Source: Pseudonocardia sp. HH130629-09 (lineage in GTDB: Bacteria; Actinomycetota; Actinomycetes; Mycobacteriales; Pseudonocardiaceae). Taken from it: DNA of 64,000 nt. Positions 30,178-39,726 of this stretch are shown one piece after another. The notes beneath the pieces are model-generated. The model searched no databases. It was not told where the DNA came from and saw nothing but the letters and a program-made list of their open reading frames with translations. The DNA lies in the NCBI RefSeq assembly GCF_001294645.1, contig NZ_CP011868.1:3410001-3474000 (forward strand), in the 5' to 3' direction. Made by a program: the position numbers and the translations under genes. The number at the start of each line of letters is the position of its first letter. Within the stretch, counting starts at the first letter, position 1.

Positions 30178-31619
30178 CGGTACACCGGTCCTTCGGTCGT
30201 CAGCAGGCCGGCGGCGAGCCGCTCCAGCCCGGCGCTGCGGGAGGCCTTGACCAGCACGACGTCGCCGGGCCGGGTCCGCTCCCGCAGCAGGGTCAGGGCG
30301 GCGGGCAGGTCGGCGACATGCTCGGCGCCGGGCCCGTAGTCGGGCGCCCCGACGGCGACCACCATGGCCCCGGCGGCGCGTGCGTACTCCGCGACCCCGG
30401 CGTGCTCGGCGGCCGCGTCGTCCCCGATCTCGGCCATCGGGCCGAGCGCCGCCCAGGACCGGCGGTCCGGACCGGCGATCTGCCCGAGCGCGTCGATCGC
30501 GGCGCGGACGGACTCGGGGTTGGCGTTGTAGGCGTCGTTGACGACGGTCACCCCGTCGGCGCGGTCGGTGACCTCCATCCGCCAGCGCGACGCCGGCGAC
30601 GCCGCGGACAGCGCCGCCGCGATCCCGTCCGGGGTGCCGCCCAGCTCCAGGGCGACCGCGGCGGCGGCGAGGGCGTTGGAGACCTGGTGCTCCCCCACCA
30701 GCCGCAGCGCGACGTCGGCCGACCCGGCCGGGGTGACCAGCCGGAACGACGCCCGACCCGAGGTCAGGGCGATGTCGGTGGCCCGCACGTGCGCGTCCGC
30801 GGCGCGTCCGAAGGTGACGACCCGGGCGGAGGTGCGGGACGCCATGGCGGAGACCAGCTCGTCGTCGGCGTTGAGGACGGCGACGCCGCCCCGGCCGCCG
30901 GGCAGGTCACCCGGGGGCAGCGCCTCGACGAGCTCGCCCTTGGCCGTGGCGATCGCGGCGCGGGACCCGAACTCGCCGAGGTGGGCGGAGCCGACGTTGA
31001 GCACGACCCCGATCCGCGGTGGCGCGATCGCGCACAGCGCGGCGATGTGGCCGATCCCGCGGGCGGAGAACTCCAGCACGAGGTTGCGGGTGCCCGCGTC
31101 GGCGCGCAGCGCGGTGTAGGGCGTGCCGAGCTCGTTGTTGAACGACTCCGGCGGCGCGACCGTCGGCCCCAGCGGGGACAGCACCGCGGCCAGCAGGTCC
31201 TTGGTGGAGGTCTTGCCCGCCGATCCGGTCACGCCGACGACGGCGAGCCCCGGCAGGGCGCCCAGCACGTGCCGGGAGAGGCGGCCGAGCCCGGCCAGGA
31301 CGGCGGCGCCGGTCCCGTCGGGGTCGATCTCACCGAGGTAGGTCTGGCTGTCGCGCCCCTCGACCGGCGGCACGACGATCGCCGGGGCGTCGACCTCGCG
31401 GCCCGCCAGCACCGCGGTCGCCCCGCGGGTGACGGCCTGCGCGGCGAAGTCGTGGCCGTCGGCCCGCTCCCCCGGCAGCGCCAGGAACAGCCCGCCCGGC
31501 CCGATCCTCCGGGAGTCGAACTCGACGGCGGTGACCGGTGCGGCGGCAGCCTCGTCGTCGATGCGGTGCAAGCGCCCGCCGGTCACGGCCGCGATCTCCG
31601 CCGGCGTCATCTCGATCAT
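30174..31619 (-). CDS. murF: UDP-MurNAc-tripeptide--D-Ala-D-Ala ligase
   Basis: Adds D-Ala-D-Ala to the UDP-MurNAc tripeptide, the last cytoplasmic step of stem synthesis. The ATP P-loop is [28 protein letters not shown] follows. [17 protein letters not shown] is the C-terminal Mur ligase signature, and the N-terminal domain shows [22 protein letters not shown]. 481 aa. It lies 94 bases after murE and overlaps mraY by 4 bases. Confidence 0.97.
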   Translation of the reverse strand: MIEMTPAEIAAVTGGRLHRIDDEAAAAPVTAVEFDSRRIGPGGLFLALPGERADGHDFAAQAVTRGATAVLAGREVDAPAIVVPPVEGRDSQTYLGEIDPDGTGAAVLAGLGRLSRHVLGALPGLAVVGVTGSAGKTSTKDLLAAVLSPLGPTVAPPESFNNELGTPYTALRADAGTRNLVLEFSARGIGHIAALCAIAPPRIGVVLNVGSAHLGEFGSRAAIATAKGELVEALPPGDLPGGRGGVAVLNADDELVSAMASRTSARVVTFGRAADAHVRATDIALTSGRASFRLVTPAGSADVALRLVGEHQVSNALAAAAVALELGGTPDGIAAALSAASPASRWRMEVTDRADGVTVVNDAYNANPESVRAAIDALGQIAGPDRRSWAALGPMAEIGDDAAAEHAGVAEYARAAGAMVVAVGAPDYGPGAEHVADLPAALTLLRERTRPGDVVLVKASRSAGLERLAAGLLTTEGPVYR

Positions 31620-31713
31620 CGCCCGCTCGCCTCCACCGGTCCGATCCGCCCTCCTGCCCGTGCGCGGGCCGTGCCGGGTGCCGGCACGGCCTGCCGTGAT
31701 GCCCCGCGGCGCG

Positions 31714-33432
31714 TCACGTCGCCGCCCGGATCGCCGCCACCAGCTCGTCGGTGTCGTCGAACGGGTACTTGACGCCGTTGATCTCCTGGCCCGCCTCGTG
31801 GCCCTTCCCGGCGACCACCACGGCGTCGCCGGGGCGGGCGGAGCGGACCGCGTAGACGATCGCGCTGCGCCGGTCGCCGATCTCGATGACGTCGCCGCGG
31901 GCGGGCTCGGCGAACGCGCCGTCGAGCATCGCGCGGCGGATCGCGCCGGGGTCCTCGCTGCGGGGGTTGTCGTCGGTCACGACGAGCACGTCGGACCGGA
32001 TCGCGGCGGCGGCGCCCATCAGCGGGCGCTTGCCGGTGTCGCGGTCCCCGCCGCAGCCGAGCACGGTGATCACCCGCGCGTGCGGGCGGACCTGGCGGCG
32101 CAGCGCGTCGAGCAGGGCGGCGACGGCGGCGGGCTTGTGCGCGTAGTCGACCACGCCCAGCCAGGGCTGACCGGCGTCGACGCGCTGCATCCGACCCGGC
32201 ACCGACGCCCGGGCGAACCCGGCCGCGGCCGTCTCCGGGGCGATCCCGTCGGCGTCGAGCACGGCCAGCGCGACGAGCGCGTTCGCGACGTTGTAGCGGC
32301 CGGGCAGGCTCAGGGTGACCGGCACGGCGAGCCCGCCGGGGCCGACCGCGGTGAAGGTCTGGGTGCCGTCGGGGTGGGCGGTGAGGTCGCGGACCGTCCA
32401 GGTGGCGTGCGGGCCGCGCGGTTCGGAGGAGACGGTGACCGCGTCCCGGTGGCGGGCCGCCAGCCGACGGCCCCACTCGTCGTCGACGCAGACGACCGCG
32501 TGCCGCGCGGCCTCCACACCCGCCCCGCCACCGCCGAACAGCCGGGCCTTGGCCTCGAAGTAGTCGGTCATCGTGGGGTGGAAGTCCAGGTGGTCCTGCG
32601 ACAGGTTGGTGAAGGCCCCTGCGGTGAACCGGGAGCCGCCGACCCGGCCGAGCTCGAGCGCGTGGCTGGAGACCTCCATGGCCACGTCGGTCACACCGGC
32701 CTCGACCATGACCGCGAACAGTGCCTGCAGGTCCGGCGCCTCGGGGGTGGTGAACGCGCTGGGGAGCGCCCTGGCCGGGCTGCCGGGCACCTGCACCCGG
32801 GTCCGCACGGTGCCGAGCAGGCCGGTGGCCCGCCCGGCGGCGGTCAGGCCCGTCTCCAGCAGGTGCGCGACGGTCGTCTTGCCCGAGGTGCCGGTCACCC
32901 CGAGCACCCGAAGCCGGGCGGTGGGCTCGCCGTAGACGGCGGCCGATACCGGCCCGAGGACCTCGCGCGGGTTCGGGTGCACCAGCACCGGGAGCCGGGA
33001 GTGCCGGATCTCGGCGCGGTCCGCGCCGGCGGCGTCGGTGAGGATCGCGCCGGCGCCGGCGGCAATGGCCTGCGCGGCGAAGTCGGCGCCGTGCGCCCGA
33101 GCACCGGGCAGCGCCGCGAACAGGTCGCCGGGGCGCACCGAGCCCGCCCGCAGGGTCGCGCCGGTGACGGTGTGCGGCCCGGCCGCGGGGTCGAGCAGGG
33201 GGCCGGGCCCGCTGCCCGCGGTGCGCGGGTTCAGCTCGGCACCGGCGAGCCGCCCGAGCAGCGCGACGTCGACCGGGCGCACCTGCGAGGGGCGCTCCGG
33301 CAGCGACTCGAGCGGTCCCGCCACGTCACCCGTCCCCGTCCGGTCGCCGACCACGCCATCCGGCCCGCCGTCGTGCGCGGTTCCGCCGGTGCTCCGTGAG
33401 CGGGCGGTGGCTGCGGTGTGGAGGTCGGGCAC
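31714..33432 (-). CDS. murE: UDP-MurNAc-dipeptide--meso-diaminopimelate ligase
   Basis: Adds meso-DAP to UDP-MurNAc-L-Ala-D-Glu. Motifs: GVTGTSGKTTVAHLLE (P-loop), SAFTTPEAPDLQ, EVSSHALELGRVGG, NLSQDHLDFHPTM and VTDDNPRSEDP. The DNPR motif is the meso-DAP-specific form, which fits a DAP-type wall. The GTG at 33432 gives 572 aa, with about 60 Gly/Thr/Ser-rich residues before the conserved part; a start at or near 33352 is also possible, since no strong ribosome binding site settles the matter. A 260-base gap separates it from ftsI. Confidence 0.93.
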   Translation of the reverse strand: MPDLHTAATARSRSTGGTAHDGGPDGVVGDRTGTGDVAGPLESLPERPSQVRPVDVALLGRLAGAELNPRTAGSGPGPLLDPAAGPHTVTGATLRAGSVRPGDLFAALPGARAHGADFAAQAIAAGAGAILTDAAGADRAEIRHSRLPVLVHPNPREVLGPVSAAVYGEPTARLRVLGVTGTSGKTTVAHLLETGLTAAGRATGLLGTVRTRVQVPGSPARALPSAFTTPEAPDLQALFAVMVEAGVTDVAMEVSSHALELGRVGGSRFTAGAFTNLSQDHLDFHPTMTDYFEAKARLFGGGGAGVEAARHAVVCVDDEWGRRLAARHRDAVTVSSEPRGPHATWTVRDLTAHPDGTQTFTAVGPGGLAVPVTLSLPGRYNVANALVALAVLDADGIAPETAAAGFARASVPGRMQRVDAGQPWLGVVDYAHKPAAVAALLDALRRQVRPHARVITVLGCGGDRDTGKRPLMGAAAAIRSDVLVVTDDNPRSEDPGAIRRAMLDGAFAEPARGDVIEIGDRRSAIVYAVRSARPGDAVVVAGKGHEAGQEINGVKYPFDDTDELVAAIRAAT

Positions 33433-33692
33433 AGGGCCGGAGGTTACCGACCGGCACGGGCCGCCCCTCCCCCCGGTCGGACGCCCCCGACCGCTCGCGG
33501 AGGCGGTCACGGCGGGCGGCGGACAGACGACCGGCACCCGGCCGTCCGACCAGCCGGATACGGCCATCCGGCGCAGGTTCCGGTCCGGTGGGCGGGCCGC
33601 CGGGCAGGGCGCACGGCGGCCCGGCCGGCACCCGTAGGGGTGGGCAGCGGCCGGGACCGCCCGACGCAGCCGGACCGCACCCGGCCGCGCCG
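33433..33692. other. Intergenic region between ftsI and murE
   Basis: A 260-base gap with no supported gene. In a cluster where most gaps are under 100 bases, a promoter for the murE-murG half is possible here, but I saw no clear promoter or hairpin. Confidence 0.4.
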
Positions 33693-35519
33693 TCACCTGA
33701 TCTGCAGGGTCTGCACCGGGGCGGGCGTCGTCTGCACCGGCACCGCGTTGCGCTGGGCCAGGTAGGAGGCGATGTCGTGGAACAGCGGGGCCGCGCTCGT
33801 CCCGCCCTTCGGGGCGTCGAGCATGATCCCGATCACGAACCGCGGATCCTGGGCCGGGAGCATCCCGGCGAAGGTGATCCAGTACTGGGAGCGCGAGTAC
33901 GCCCCGGTCGCCGGGTCCACCTGCTGGGCGGTGCCGGTCTTGCCCGCCACCTCGTAGCCGGGCACCGCGGCGGCGGGCCCGGTGCCGGACTGGCCGTGCG
34001 CCTTCTGGGTGACGGCGGTGAGCATCGTCCGCAGCGTCTGCGCGGTCTGTGGCGACATCACCTGCACCGGCTCGGGTGCCTCGGTCGGCACCCGGACGCC
34101 GTCCGGGCCCGTCGTCGCGGCGACGATCCGCGGCGGGATCCGGACGCCGTCGTTGGCGATGGCCTGGTACATCCCGGCCATCTGCAGCACGGTCATCGAC
34201 AGCCCCTGCCCGATCGGCAGGTTGCCGAAGGTGGAGCCGGACCAGGTCGCGCGGGCCGGGACGCGCCCACCGCTCTCGCCGGGCAGCCCGACACCGGTCT
34301 TCTGCCCGATGCCCATCTTCGCGAGCATGTCCGAGAAGCGGTCCTCGCCGACCTTCTGCGCGGTCATCAGCGTGCCGACGTTGGAGGACTTCGCCAGCAC
34401 ACCGGTCATCGTGTAGTGGTCGAGGCCGTGCTCCCAGGCGTCCTTGATCGTCCGGTCGGCGACCTCGATGCTGCCGGGCACGGCCAGCACGTCGTCGGGC
34501 TTGGCGACGCCGGCCTCCAGCGCGGCGGCCATGGTGACCACCTTGTTGACCGAGCCGGGCTCGAACGGCGTGGTGACGCCCTTGTTGCCCAGCGTGTTCG
34601 GGTCCGCGGACAGCAGCTGCGCCGGGTCGAACGAGGTGTTGTCGGCGAGCGCGAGCACCTGCCCGGTCGCCCGGTCGAGGACGACGGCCGACCCGCTGCG
34701 CGCCTCGGCGCGGCCCGCGTAGTCGGCCAGCATCCGCTGCACCTGGAACTGCAGGTCGGAGTCGATGGTGAGCTGCACGTCGGAGCCGGACACCGCGGCC
34801 TGTTCGGAGCGCACGCTGCCGGGGATGACGGTGCCGCTGCCCTCGGCGGTGTCGGCGATCTGGAAGCCGTCGCGCCCGGCGAGCAGGGCGTCGTCGGAGG
34901 ACTCCAGGCCGATCCGGCCGATGAGCTTCTGCGCGTCGGCGCCCCACGTCGCGGCGCCGATGATGTTCGAGGCGAGCGTCCCGTTCGGGTACTGGCGCGC
35001 CTCGCGGCTCTCCTCGGCGATCTCCGGGAACTGCCTGCGCAGGTCACGGGCGGGCCCGGGGTCGACCGCGGTGGCCATCACGACGTAGCCGCGGTCGCTG
35101 TTCAGCGCCCGCTTCAGCTCCTCGGGGTCGCCGTGGGTCACCGCGGCGACGGCCTCGGCCATCCGGTTCTTGTAGGCGACCGCGTCCGCGCCCTTGGTCG
35201 AGTTGATCAGACGCGGGTTGGTGACGAGCGCCTTGGACTCGGTGGAGAAGGCCAGGACGGCGCCGTTGCGGTCGGTGATGGATCCGCGCTCGGCCGGAAC
35301 GACGATCCGGCTGGCGCGCTGCTTCTCCGCGTCCGCGGTCAACGTGCCCGCCTGCACCGTCTGGACGACGACGAGCTTCGCCCCGGACACCAGCAGCAGA
35401 GCGGCCAGCGCCACCCAGGCCAGGCGCAGCCGGAACCGCGGGTCGTCGGCCGGGGACCGGCGCCGTCCGCCCCGTGGACCCTGCCCCCGCGGCCGGGGGC
35501 GCGGCGGCGCGTAGACCAT
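33693..35519 (-). CDS. ftsI: Septal transpeptidase FtsI (class B penicillin-binding protein)
   Basis: Cross-links septal peptidoglycan. A basic, Pro-rich cytoplasmic tail (residues 1-32) precedes one membrane helix (LAWVALAALLLVSGAKLVVV). The dimerisation domain begins with VVPAERGSITDRNGAVLA. The penicillin-binding motifs are SVNK (Ser323 nucleophile, Lys326), SSN (378-380) and KTG (527-529). 608 aa, normal for actinobacterial PbpB/FtsI. Its ATG overlaps the ftsL stop by 1 base, so the two are translationally coupled and the proteins work with FtsW. Confidence 0.97.
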   Translation of the reverse strand: MVYAPPRPRPRGQGPRGGRRRSPADDPRFRLRLAWVALAALLLVSGAKLVVVQTVQAGTLTADAEKQRASRIVVPAERGSITDRNGAVLAFSTESKALVTNPRLINSTKGADAVAYKNRMAEAVAAVTHGDPEELKRALNSDRGYVVMATAVDPGPARDLRRQFPEIAEESREARQYPNGTLASNIIGAATWGADAQKLIGRIGLESSDDALLAGRDGFQIADTAEGSGTVIPGSVRSEQAAVSGSDVQLTIDSDLQFQVQRMLADYAGRAEARSGSAVVLDRATGQVLALADNTSFDPAQLLSADPNTLGNKGVTTPFEPGSVNKVVTMAAALEAGVAKPDDVLAVPGSIEVADRTIKDAWEHGLDHYTMTGVLAKSSNVGTLMTAQKVGEDRFSDMLAKMGIGQKTGVGLPGESGGRVPARATWSGSTFGNLPIGQGLSMTVLQMAGMYQAIANDGVRIPPRIVAATTGPDGVRVPTEAPEPVQVMSPQTAQTLRTMLTAVTQKAHGQSGTGPAAAVPGYEVAGKTGTAQQVDPATGAYSRSQYWITFAGMLPAQDPRFVIGIMLDAPKGGTSAAPLFHDIASYLAQRNAVPVQTTPAPVQTLQIR

Positions 35520-36196
35520 CAGTTCCCGCCCGCCGCCCGGGTGTCGGCCGGGACCTCGCGCTCGGTGCCCTCACCGGCGCCCTGACCGGCGCCCGCGGCC
35601 CCGCCCGGGGCGGCGTCGCCGCCCTCGGCGGCCGGGTCGGAGGTGGCGGCGCCCGGCTGGCCCGCCGTCGGCGCGTGCGGGGTCTGCGGTGCCGGTGCGT
35701 CGGCGGCGGGCGGCGCCGCGGCGACGGCGGCCATCGGCTCCCCGACGACGTCCACTCGTCCGTCCGGGGCGACGACCAGGCGCGCCGGGTCGGTCACCCG
35801 GACCATGCCCTGGGCCGCGGCGCGGTCGGCGAGCGAGCCGGGGCTCTGCAGCACCGTGACCTCCTTGCGGAGCGCCTCGGACTGCTCGGTGAGCGCCGCG
35901 GTCCGCTCCCGGGCCGCCTGCAGCGAGTAGGAGTCGGCCGCCGCGGCGGTCGACAGCCACAGCGTCGCGATCAGACCCGAGACCAGCAGCACCATCACGA
36001 CCAGCACGAACTTCGCGCGGCCGGTGTTCTCCCTGGCCGCGGTGCGGCGGCGCTGGTCGGCCACCCGGCGGGCGTCGCCGGGGCCGCGCTGGGCCGGGAT
36101 CCGCGGGGGCGCCGCGGTGCGACGGCTCTGGCGGGTGTCGGGCCGTGCCCGGCCACCGCCCGGGGTGCCCGGGCGCTCGATGACGGGTGTGCTCAT
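35519..36196 (-). CDS. ftsL: FtsL-like division protein
   Basis: Small bitopic divisome protein placed between rsmH and ftsI. Residues 1-60 are basic, residues about 62-82 form one membrane helix (KFVLVVMVLLVSGLIATLWL), and about 90-140 can form the periplasmic coiled coil (LQAARERTAALTEQSEALRK) followed by SPGSLADRAAAQGMVRV, which is typical for FtsL/DivIC. The last 70 residues are Ala/Gly/Pro-rich and longer than in most FtsL proteins (225 aa in total). Sequence conservation in this family is low, so the call rests on position and topology. Confidence 0.85.
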   Translation of the reverse strand: MSTPVIERPGTPGGGRARPDTRQSRRTAAPPRIPAQRGPGDARRVADQRRRTAARENTGRAKFVLVVMVLLVSGLIATLWLSTAAAADSYSLQAARERTAALTEQSEALRKEVTVLQSPGSLADRAAAQGMVRVTDPARLVVAPDGRVDVVGEPMAAVAAAPPAADAPAPQTPHAPTAGQPGAATSDPAAEGGDAAPGGAAGAGQGAGEGTEREVPADTRAAGGN

Positions 36197-36260
36197 CGGG
36201 GGTTCCTGCCTCTCCGCCGTGCCGGTACTGCCTGCGTGCTCGGGGCCGTGCCACGGGTGC

Positions 36261-37259
36261 TCACGGCCCGTCCTCCACGCGCTGGGCCGCGCGCAGCCGT
36301 ACCGGGGCGGCCCGCGGGTTGCGGGCGACCTCGGAGTCGGACGCCTGTTCGGAGCCCCGGGTCAGCAGCCGGAACTCCGGTCCGTGTCCGGGGAGCTCCA
36401 CCGGCAGGTCCACCGGGGTACGCGAGCGGACGCGCTCGGCGAACACGCGTTTGGTGATCCGGTCCTCCAGCGAGTGGTAGGACAGGACGACGATCCGCCC
36501 GCCCGGGGCGAGCGCGTCCAGCGCCGAGGGCAGCGCGTCGCGCAGGACCTCGAGCTCGCGGTTCACCTCGATGCGCAGGGCCTGGAAGGTCCGCTTCGCC
36601 GGGTGCCCGCCGGTGCGCCGGGACGCGGCCGGGACCACGCCGTAGAGCAGCTCGACGAGCTCGGTGCTGCGGGTGAAGGGGCGCTTCTCCCGGGTCCGGA
36701 CGATCGCGTTCGCGATCGGGCCCGCGAACCGCTCCTCGCCGTACTCCCGCAGGATCCGGCGCAGCTCACCGGCGGTGTAGGAGTTCAGGACGTCGGCGGC
36801 GGTCGGCCCGGTGGTCGGGTCCATCCGCATGTCGAGGTCGGCGTCGCGGGAGTAGGAGAAGCCACGGGCGTCCTCGTCGAGCTGGAGCGAGGACACGCCC
36901 AGGTCGAACAGGATGCCGTCGGCGGCGGGTACCCCCGCCTGCTCCAGTGCGCCGGCGACGTCGTCGTAGACGGTGTGCACCCGGTGCAGCCGGTCGGCGT
37001 AGGCGGTGAGCCTGCGGCCGGCGAGCTCCAGGGCCTGCGGGTCCCGGTCCATGCCGACGACGGTCAGCCCGGGGTGCGCGGCCAGCAGCGCGGCCGCGTG
37101 GCCGCCCATGCCGAGGGTGGCGTCCACGTAGACCGCGTGCCGGTCGCGCAGGGCGGGGTCGAGCAGCTCGGTCACCCGCTCCAGCAGGACCGGGGTGTGC
37201 CGGTCACCGGGCGCGCGCTCGTCGCGCGGGGTGGCGCCGTCGCCGGAAGTTCCGTCCAC
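36261..37259 (-). CDS. rsmH: 16S rRNA m4C1402 methyltransferase
   Basis: Methylates N4 of C1402 in 16S rRNA with [19 protein letters not shown] opens the conserved part, followed by [17 protein letters not shown] (SAM binding), [29 protein letters not shown] and [28 protein letters not shown] closes the active site. The GTG at 37259 gives 332 aa and has GGGGGGTGG as a ribosome binding site. It is 64 bases upstream of ftsL, with a 387-base leader behind mraZ. Confidence 0.97.
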   Translation of the reverse strand: MDGTSGDGATPRDERAPGDRHTPVLLERVTELLDPALRDRHAVYVDATLGMGGHAAALLAAHPGLTVVGMDRDPQALELAGRRLTAYADRLHRVHTVYDDVAGALEQAGVPAADGILFDLGVSSLQLDEDARGFSYSRDADLDMRMDPTTGPTAADVLNSYTAGELRRILREYGEERFAGPIANAIVRTREKRPFTRSTELVELLYGVVPAASRRTGGHPAKRTFQALRIEVNRELEVLRDALPSALDALAPGGRIVVLSYHSLEDRITKRVFAERVRSRTPVDLPVELPGHGPEFRLLTRGSEQASDSEVARNPRAAPVRLRAAQRVEDGP

Positions 37260-37646
37260 GTGCCACCCCCCGGTGCGCCGTCCGTCCCCGTGGTGTGTGC
37301 GTGTGTGTCGTGCCGGCCGGCGTCCGTCCCCGGTCCCGGCCACGGGGCCGGGACCGGGGACGGTCGATGTCCGTGGGTGTGGCGTGCCGGCTCCCACAAC
37401 CGGTCCGCTCCACGCCCGAAGACGCGCGGGCTCCACCGTGCCACCCGAACTCCCCAGTCGGGGTGGGCGCCGGCGCCGTCCCCACCCGGGGGCCGTGCCG
37501 AGACGGACCTGGCACCGGGGAAGGTGTGCCAGGGCCATCTCGATCACGGCGCCCGGGTCGGGGCGGCGACGGTGGTGTCGTCCGCTGTCGGTCGTGCTGT
37601 CCTGCTCGGTACTGCCGCCGTCCGTCGTCCCGCCCGCCAGCGGGAC
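37260..37646. other. mraZ-rsmH intergenic region
   Basis: A 387-base gap without a supported gene. It is notable for a long perfect inverted repeat at 37325-37362 and for several GTGGG motifs on the minus strand. It may hold a terminator or attenuator for mraZ and a second promoter for rsmH; no promoter was identified. Confidence 0.5.
37325..37362 (-). terminator. 17-bp perfect hairpin between mraZ and rsmH
   Basis: CGTCCCCGGTCCCGGCC at 37325-37341 pairs perfectly with its complement at 37346-37362 around a 4-base loop ACGG. No T-rich tail follows. On the minus strand it comes 285 bases after the mraZ stop and 66 bases before the rsmH start, so it could stop mraZ transcripts or reduce read-through into rsmH. 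Confidence 0.7.
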
Positions 37647-38078
37647 TCAGAACAGCCCGGGCAGAACCTCCTCCTGGGCCTTGGCGAACTCGTCCTCGTG
37701 CCGCTCCTGGTACTCCTGCCAGGCCTGCGCGTCCCAGATCTCGGCACGCGTGAACGCGCCGATCACCACGCAGTCCTTGGACAGTCCGGCGTACCGGCGC
37801 AGCTCGGACTGGATCGCGATCCGGCCCTGGCCGTCGGGGTTCTGCTCGTCGGTGCCCGAGAAGAGGTTCCGCTGGAACACCCGCGCCGACTCGTTCGTCA
37901 GCGGGCCCGCGGCGATCTTGCGCGCCATCTCGGTGAAGGCGTCACGGGTGAACACGTAGAGGCAGTGGTCCTGCCCTTTCGTGATCATGCAGCCGCCTCG
38001 CAACTCGTCGCGGAACTTTGCGGGCAGCGTGAGCCGCCCTTTGTCGTCCAACTTCGGGGTGTAGGTGCCGAGGAACAC
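37647..38078 (-). CDS. mraZ: Transcriptional regulator MraZ
   Basis: DNA-binding regulator of the dcw cluster. It has two SpoVT/AbrB-like repeats: [24 protein letters not shown] near the N-terminus gives the first (key residues Asp-Lys-Gly-Arg) and [19 protein letters not shown] the second. At 143 aa it is the family's normal length. The start is GTG at 38078 with GGAGGTGG just upstream. It opens the cluster, and its own promoter region carries the predicted binding sites, consistent with autoregulation. Confidence 0.97.
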   Translation of the reverse strand: MFLGTYTPKLDDKGRLTLPAKFRDELRGGCMITKGQDHCLYVFTRDAFTEMARKIAAGPLTNESARVFQRNLFSGTDEQNPDGQGRIAIQSELRRYAGLSKDCVVIGAFTRAEIWDAQAWQEYQERHEDEFAKAQEEVLPGLF

Positions 38079-38109
38079 CGACCCACCTCCACCTGGGACC
38101 CCTGTTCGC

Positions 38110-38150
38110 CCCAGCGATCACCACACTACCCCACACTCACCCACCGTCAA
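38110..38150 (-). promoter_or_regulatory. mraZ promoter with four MraZ boxes
   Basis: Read on the minus strand, TTGACG (complement of 38145-38150) and TAGTGT (complement of 38123-38128) form a promoter with a 16-base spacer. Four direct repeats lie over and just downstream of it at exact 10-base spacing: GTGGG (38140-38144), GTGGG (38130-38134), GTGGT (38120-38124) and CTGGG (38110-38114). This is the known layout of MraZ operators, in which an MraZ oligomer contacts several boxes. They would block or modulate the promoter by direct overlap. Confidence 0.88.
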
Positions 38151-38205
38151 CCCGAGACGGAGGGATCTTCCGCCGTTCATCGAATGTTTCCGCAGGTCAG
38201 AAGCG

Positions 38206-38497
38206 GTGGGGGACGGTGGGGGCGCGCGCCGCGCCACCCGGTCGCGCGACGTCCGGAGGCCGTGTCGGACCCGTCGCGCCCGTCCGGGGCGCCATCGCTC
38301 CCCCACCGACGTCGTGGCTGGTCGGAGGCGGTTCGAGGGCCGATCGGGCCGTCCGGGGTGGGGACGGGTGGGGAGATGGTGGGGCGACCGTGGGGAGGCC
38401 GGGTGGGGGCGGTGGGGAGCCCGACGGACGCGTGGTGGGGCGGTGTGGGGAACCACGGTGGGGCGGGGTGGGGGAACCACCGTGGAGTGCCGTGGGG
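38206..38497 (+). repeat. Array of GTGGG motifs upstream of the moxR operon
   Basis: On the plus strand GTGGG starts at 38206, 38216, 38358, 38368, 38379, 38390, 38403, 38412, 38435, 38445, 38458, 38468 and 38492, with GTGGA at 38482. Many neighbours are 10 or 11 bases apart, the same spacing as the MraZ boxes upstream of mraZ but in the opposite orientation. The same run is also rich in G4 tracts. It fills most of the 500-base gap between mraZ and moxR, which has no supported gene. Confidence 0.75.
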
Positions 38498-38657
38498 CGC
38501 CGCGGCGGAGGTGCCCGACGGCGCCGGCGGGGGCGCTGCGGGGCCCGCCGCGTTCGGCCGTACGGAGCAGCGTTGCGGGGCGGGTGGCGGCGCCCGGTCC
38601 CGATCGGGGGACGTTTGACAGACTGGGGTCATCCGAGCCGTCTCCTGAGGAGGCCCG

Positions 38658-39725
38658 TTGTCGTCGAGCGCGCCGTCCGCGCCCTCCGTACCGCCCGTCC
38701 CGTCGCCGTCCGGTGGTCCCGTCCGCCGGGCCGAGGCCAGCGGTGCGCACCCCGGTTACGCGCCCGAGCCGATGGACGCCGTCGCCGTCGCCGACGCGGC
38801 GGGCCGGATCGCCGCCGCGATGGCCCGGATCATCGTCGGCAAGCCCGACACCATCCGGCTCGCCCTGGTCGCGATGCTCGCCGAGGGGCACCTGCTCGTC
38901 GAGGACGTGCCGGGCGTCGGCAAGACCACGCTGGCCAAGGCGCTCGCCCGCGCCGTCGACGGGGCGGTGAGCCGGGTGCAGTTCACCCCGGACCTGCTGC
39001 CCGGCGACATCACCGGCTCGTCGGTCTACAACCGCCAGACCGCGGAGTTCGAGTTCCGGCCCGGCCCGGTGTTCGCGAACGTCGTGATCGCCGACGAGAT
39101 CAACCGCGCGTCGCCCAAGACCCAGTCGGCGCTGCTGGAGTGCATGGCCGAGCACCAGGTCACCGTGGACGGCGGCACCTACCCGCTGGGTGACCCGTTC
39201 ATGGTCGTCGCCACCCAGAACCCGGTGGAGATGGACGGCACCTACCCGCTGCCCGAGGCCCAGCAGGACCGGTTCACGATCCGCGTCTCGGTCGGCTACC
39301 CGGACCCGGCGGCCGAGCTGGCGATGCTCGAGGAGCACGGCTCGACCGACCCGCTGGAGCGGCTGCGGCCGGTGACCGACCTGCGCACGCTGCGGTCGAT
39401 GATCGCCGGGGTCCGTGGTCTGCACACCGCGGCGGAGGTGCGCCGCTACTGCGTCGAGGTCGTCGGTGCGACGCGGCGGCTGCCCGAGGTCCGCCTCGGG
39501 GCGTCGCCGCGCGCGACCCTGCACCTGCTGCGCGCCGCCCGGGCCTGGGCGGCGACGGCCGGGCGCGGGTACGTCGTGCCCGACGACGTCCAGGCCGTCG
39601 CCGTACCCGTCCTCGCGCACCGGCTGATGCTGGGGCCCGAGGGGGTCGCGGCCCGCCGCACGCCGGCGGACCTGGTGCGGGCCGCCGTCGCGCGGGTCGC
39701 GGTGCCGTCCCCGCCGCGGGGCTGA
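38658..39725 (+). CDS. MoxR-family AAA+ ATPase
   Basis: Chaperone-like ATPase. Residues 1-38 are a low-complexity lead. Walker A is GVGKTT (86-91), Walker B is VVIADEINRA (Asp146, Glu147), and TQNPVEMDGTYPLPEAQQDRF carries sensor 1 and following motifs. The lid domain ends the protein (355 aa). The TTG start at 38658 is backed by TGAGGAGG 6 bases upstream. It is followed by a DUF58 gene after 1 base and by a transglutaminase gene, the common MoxR-DUF58-TgpA operon that is associated with envelope protein maturation. Confidence 0.92.
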   Translation: MSSSAPSAPSVPPVPSPSGGPVRRAEASGAHPGYAPEPMDAVAVADAAGRIAAAMARIIVGKPDTIRLALVAMLAEGHLLVEDVPGVGKTTLAKALARAVDGAVSRVQFTPDLLPGDITGSSVYNRQTAEFEFRPGPVFANVVIADEINRASPKTQSALLECMAEHQVTVDGGTYPLGDPFMVVATQNPVEMDGTYPLPEAQQDRFTIRVSVGYPDPAAELAMLEEHGSTDPLERLRPVTDLRTLRSMIAGVRGLHTAAEVRRYCVEVVGATRRLPEVRLGASPRATLHLLRAARAWAATAGRGYVVPDDVQAVAVPVLAHRLMLGPEGVAARRTPADLVRAAVARVAVPSPPRG

Positions 39726-39726
39726 G

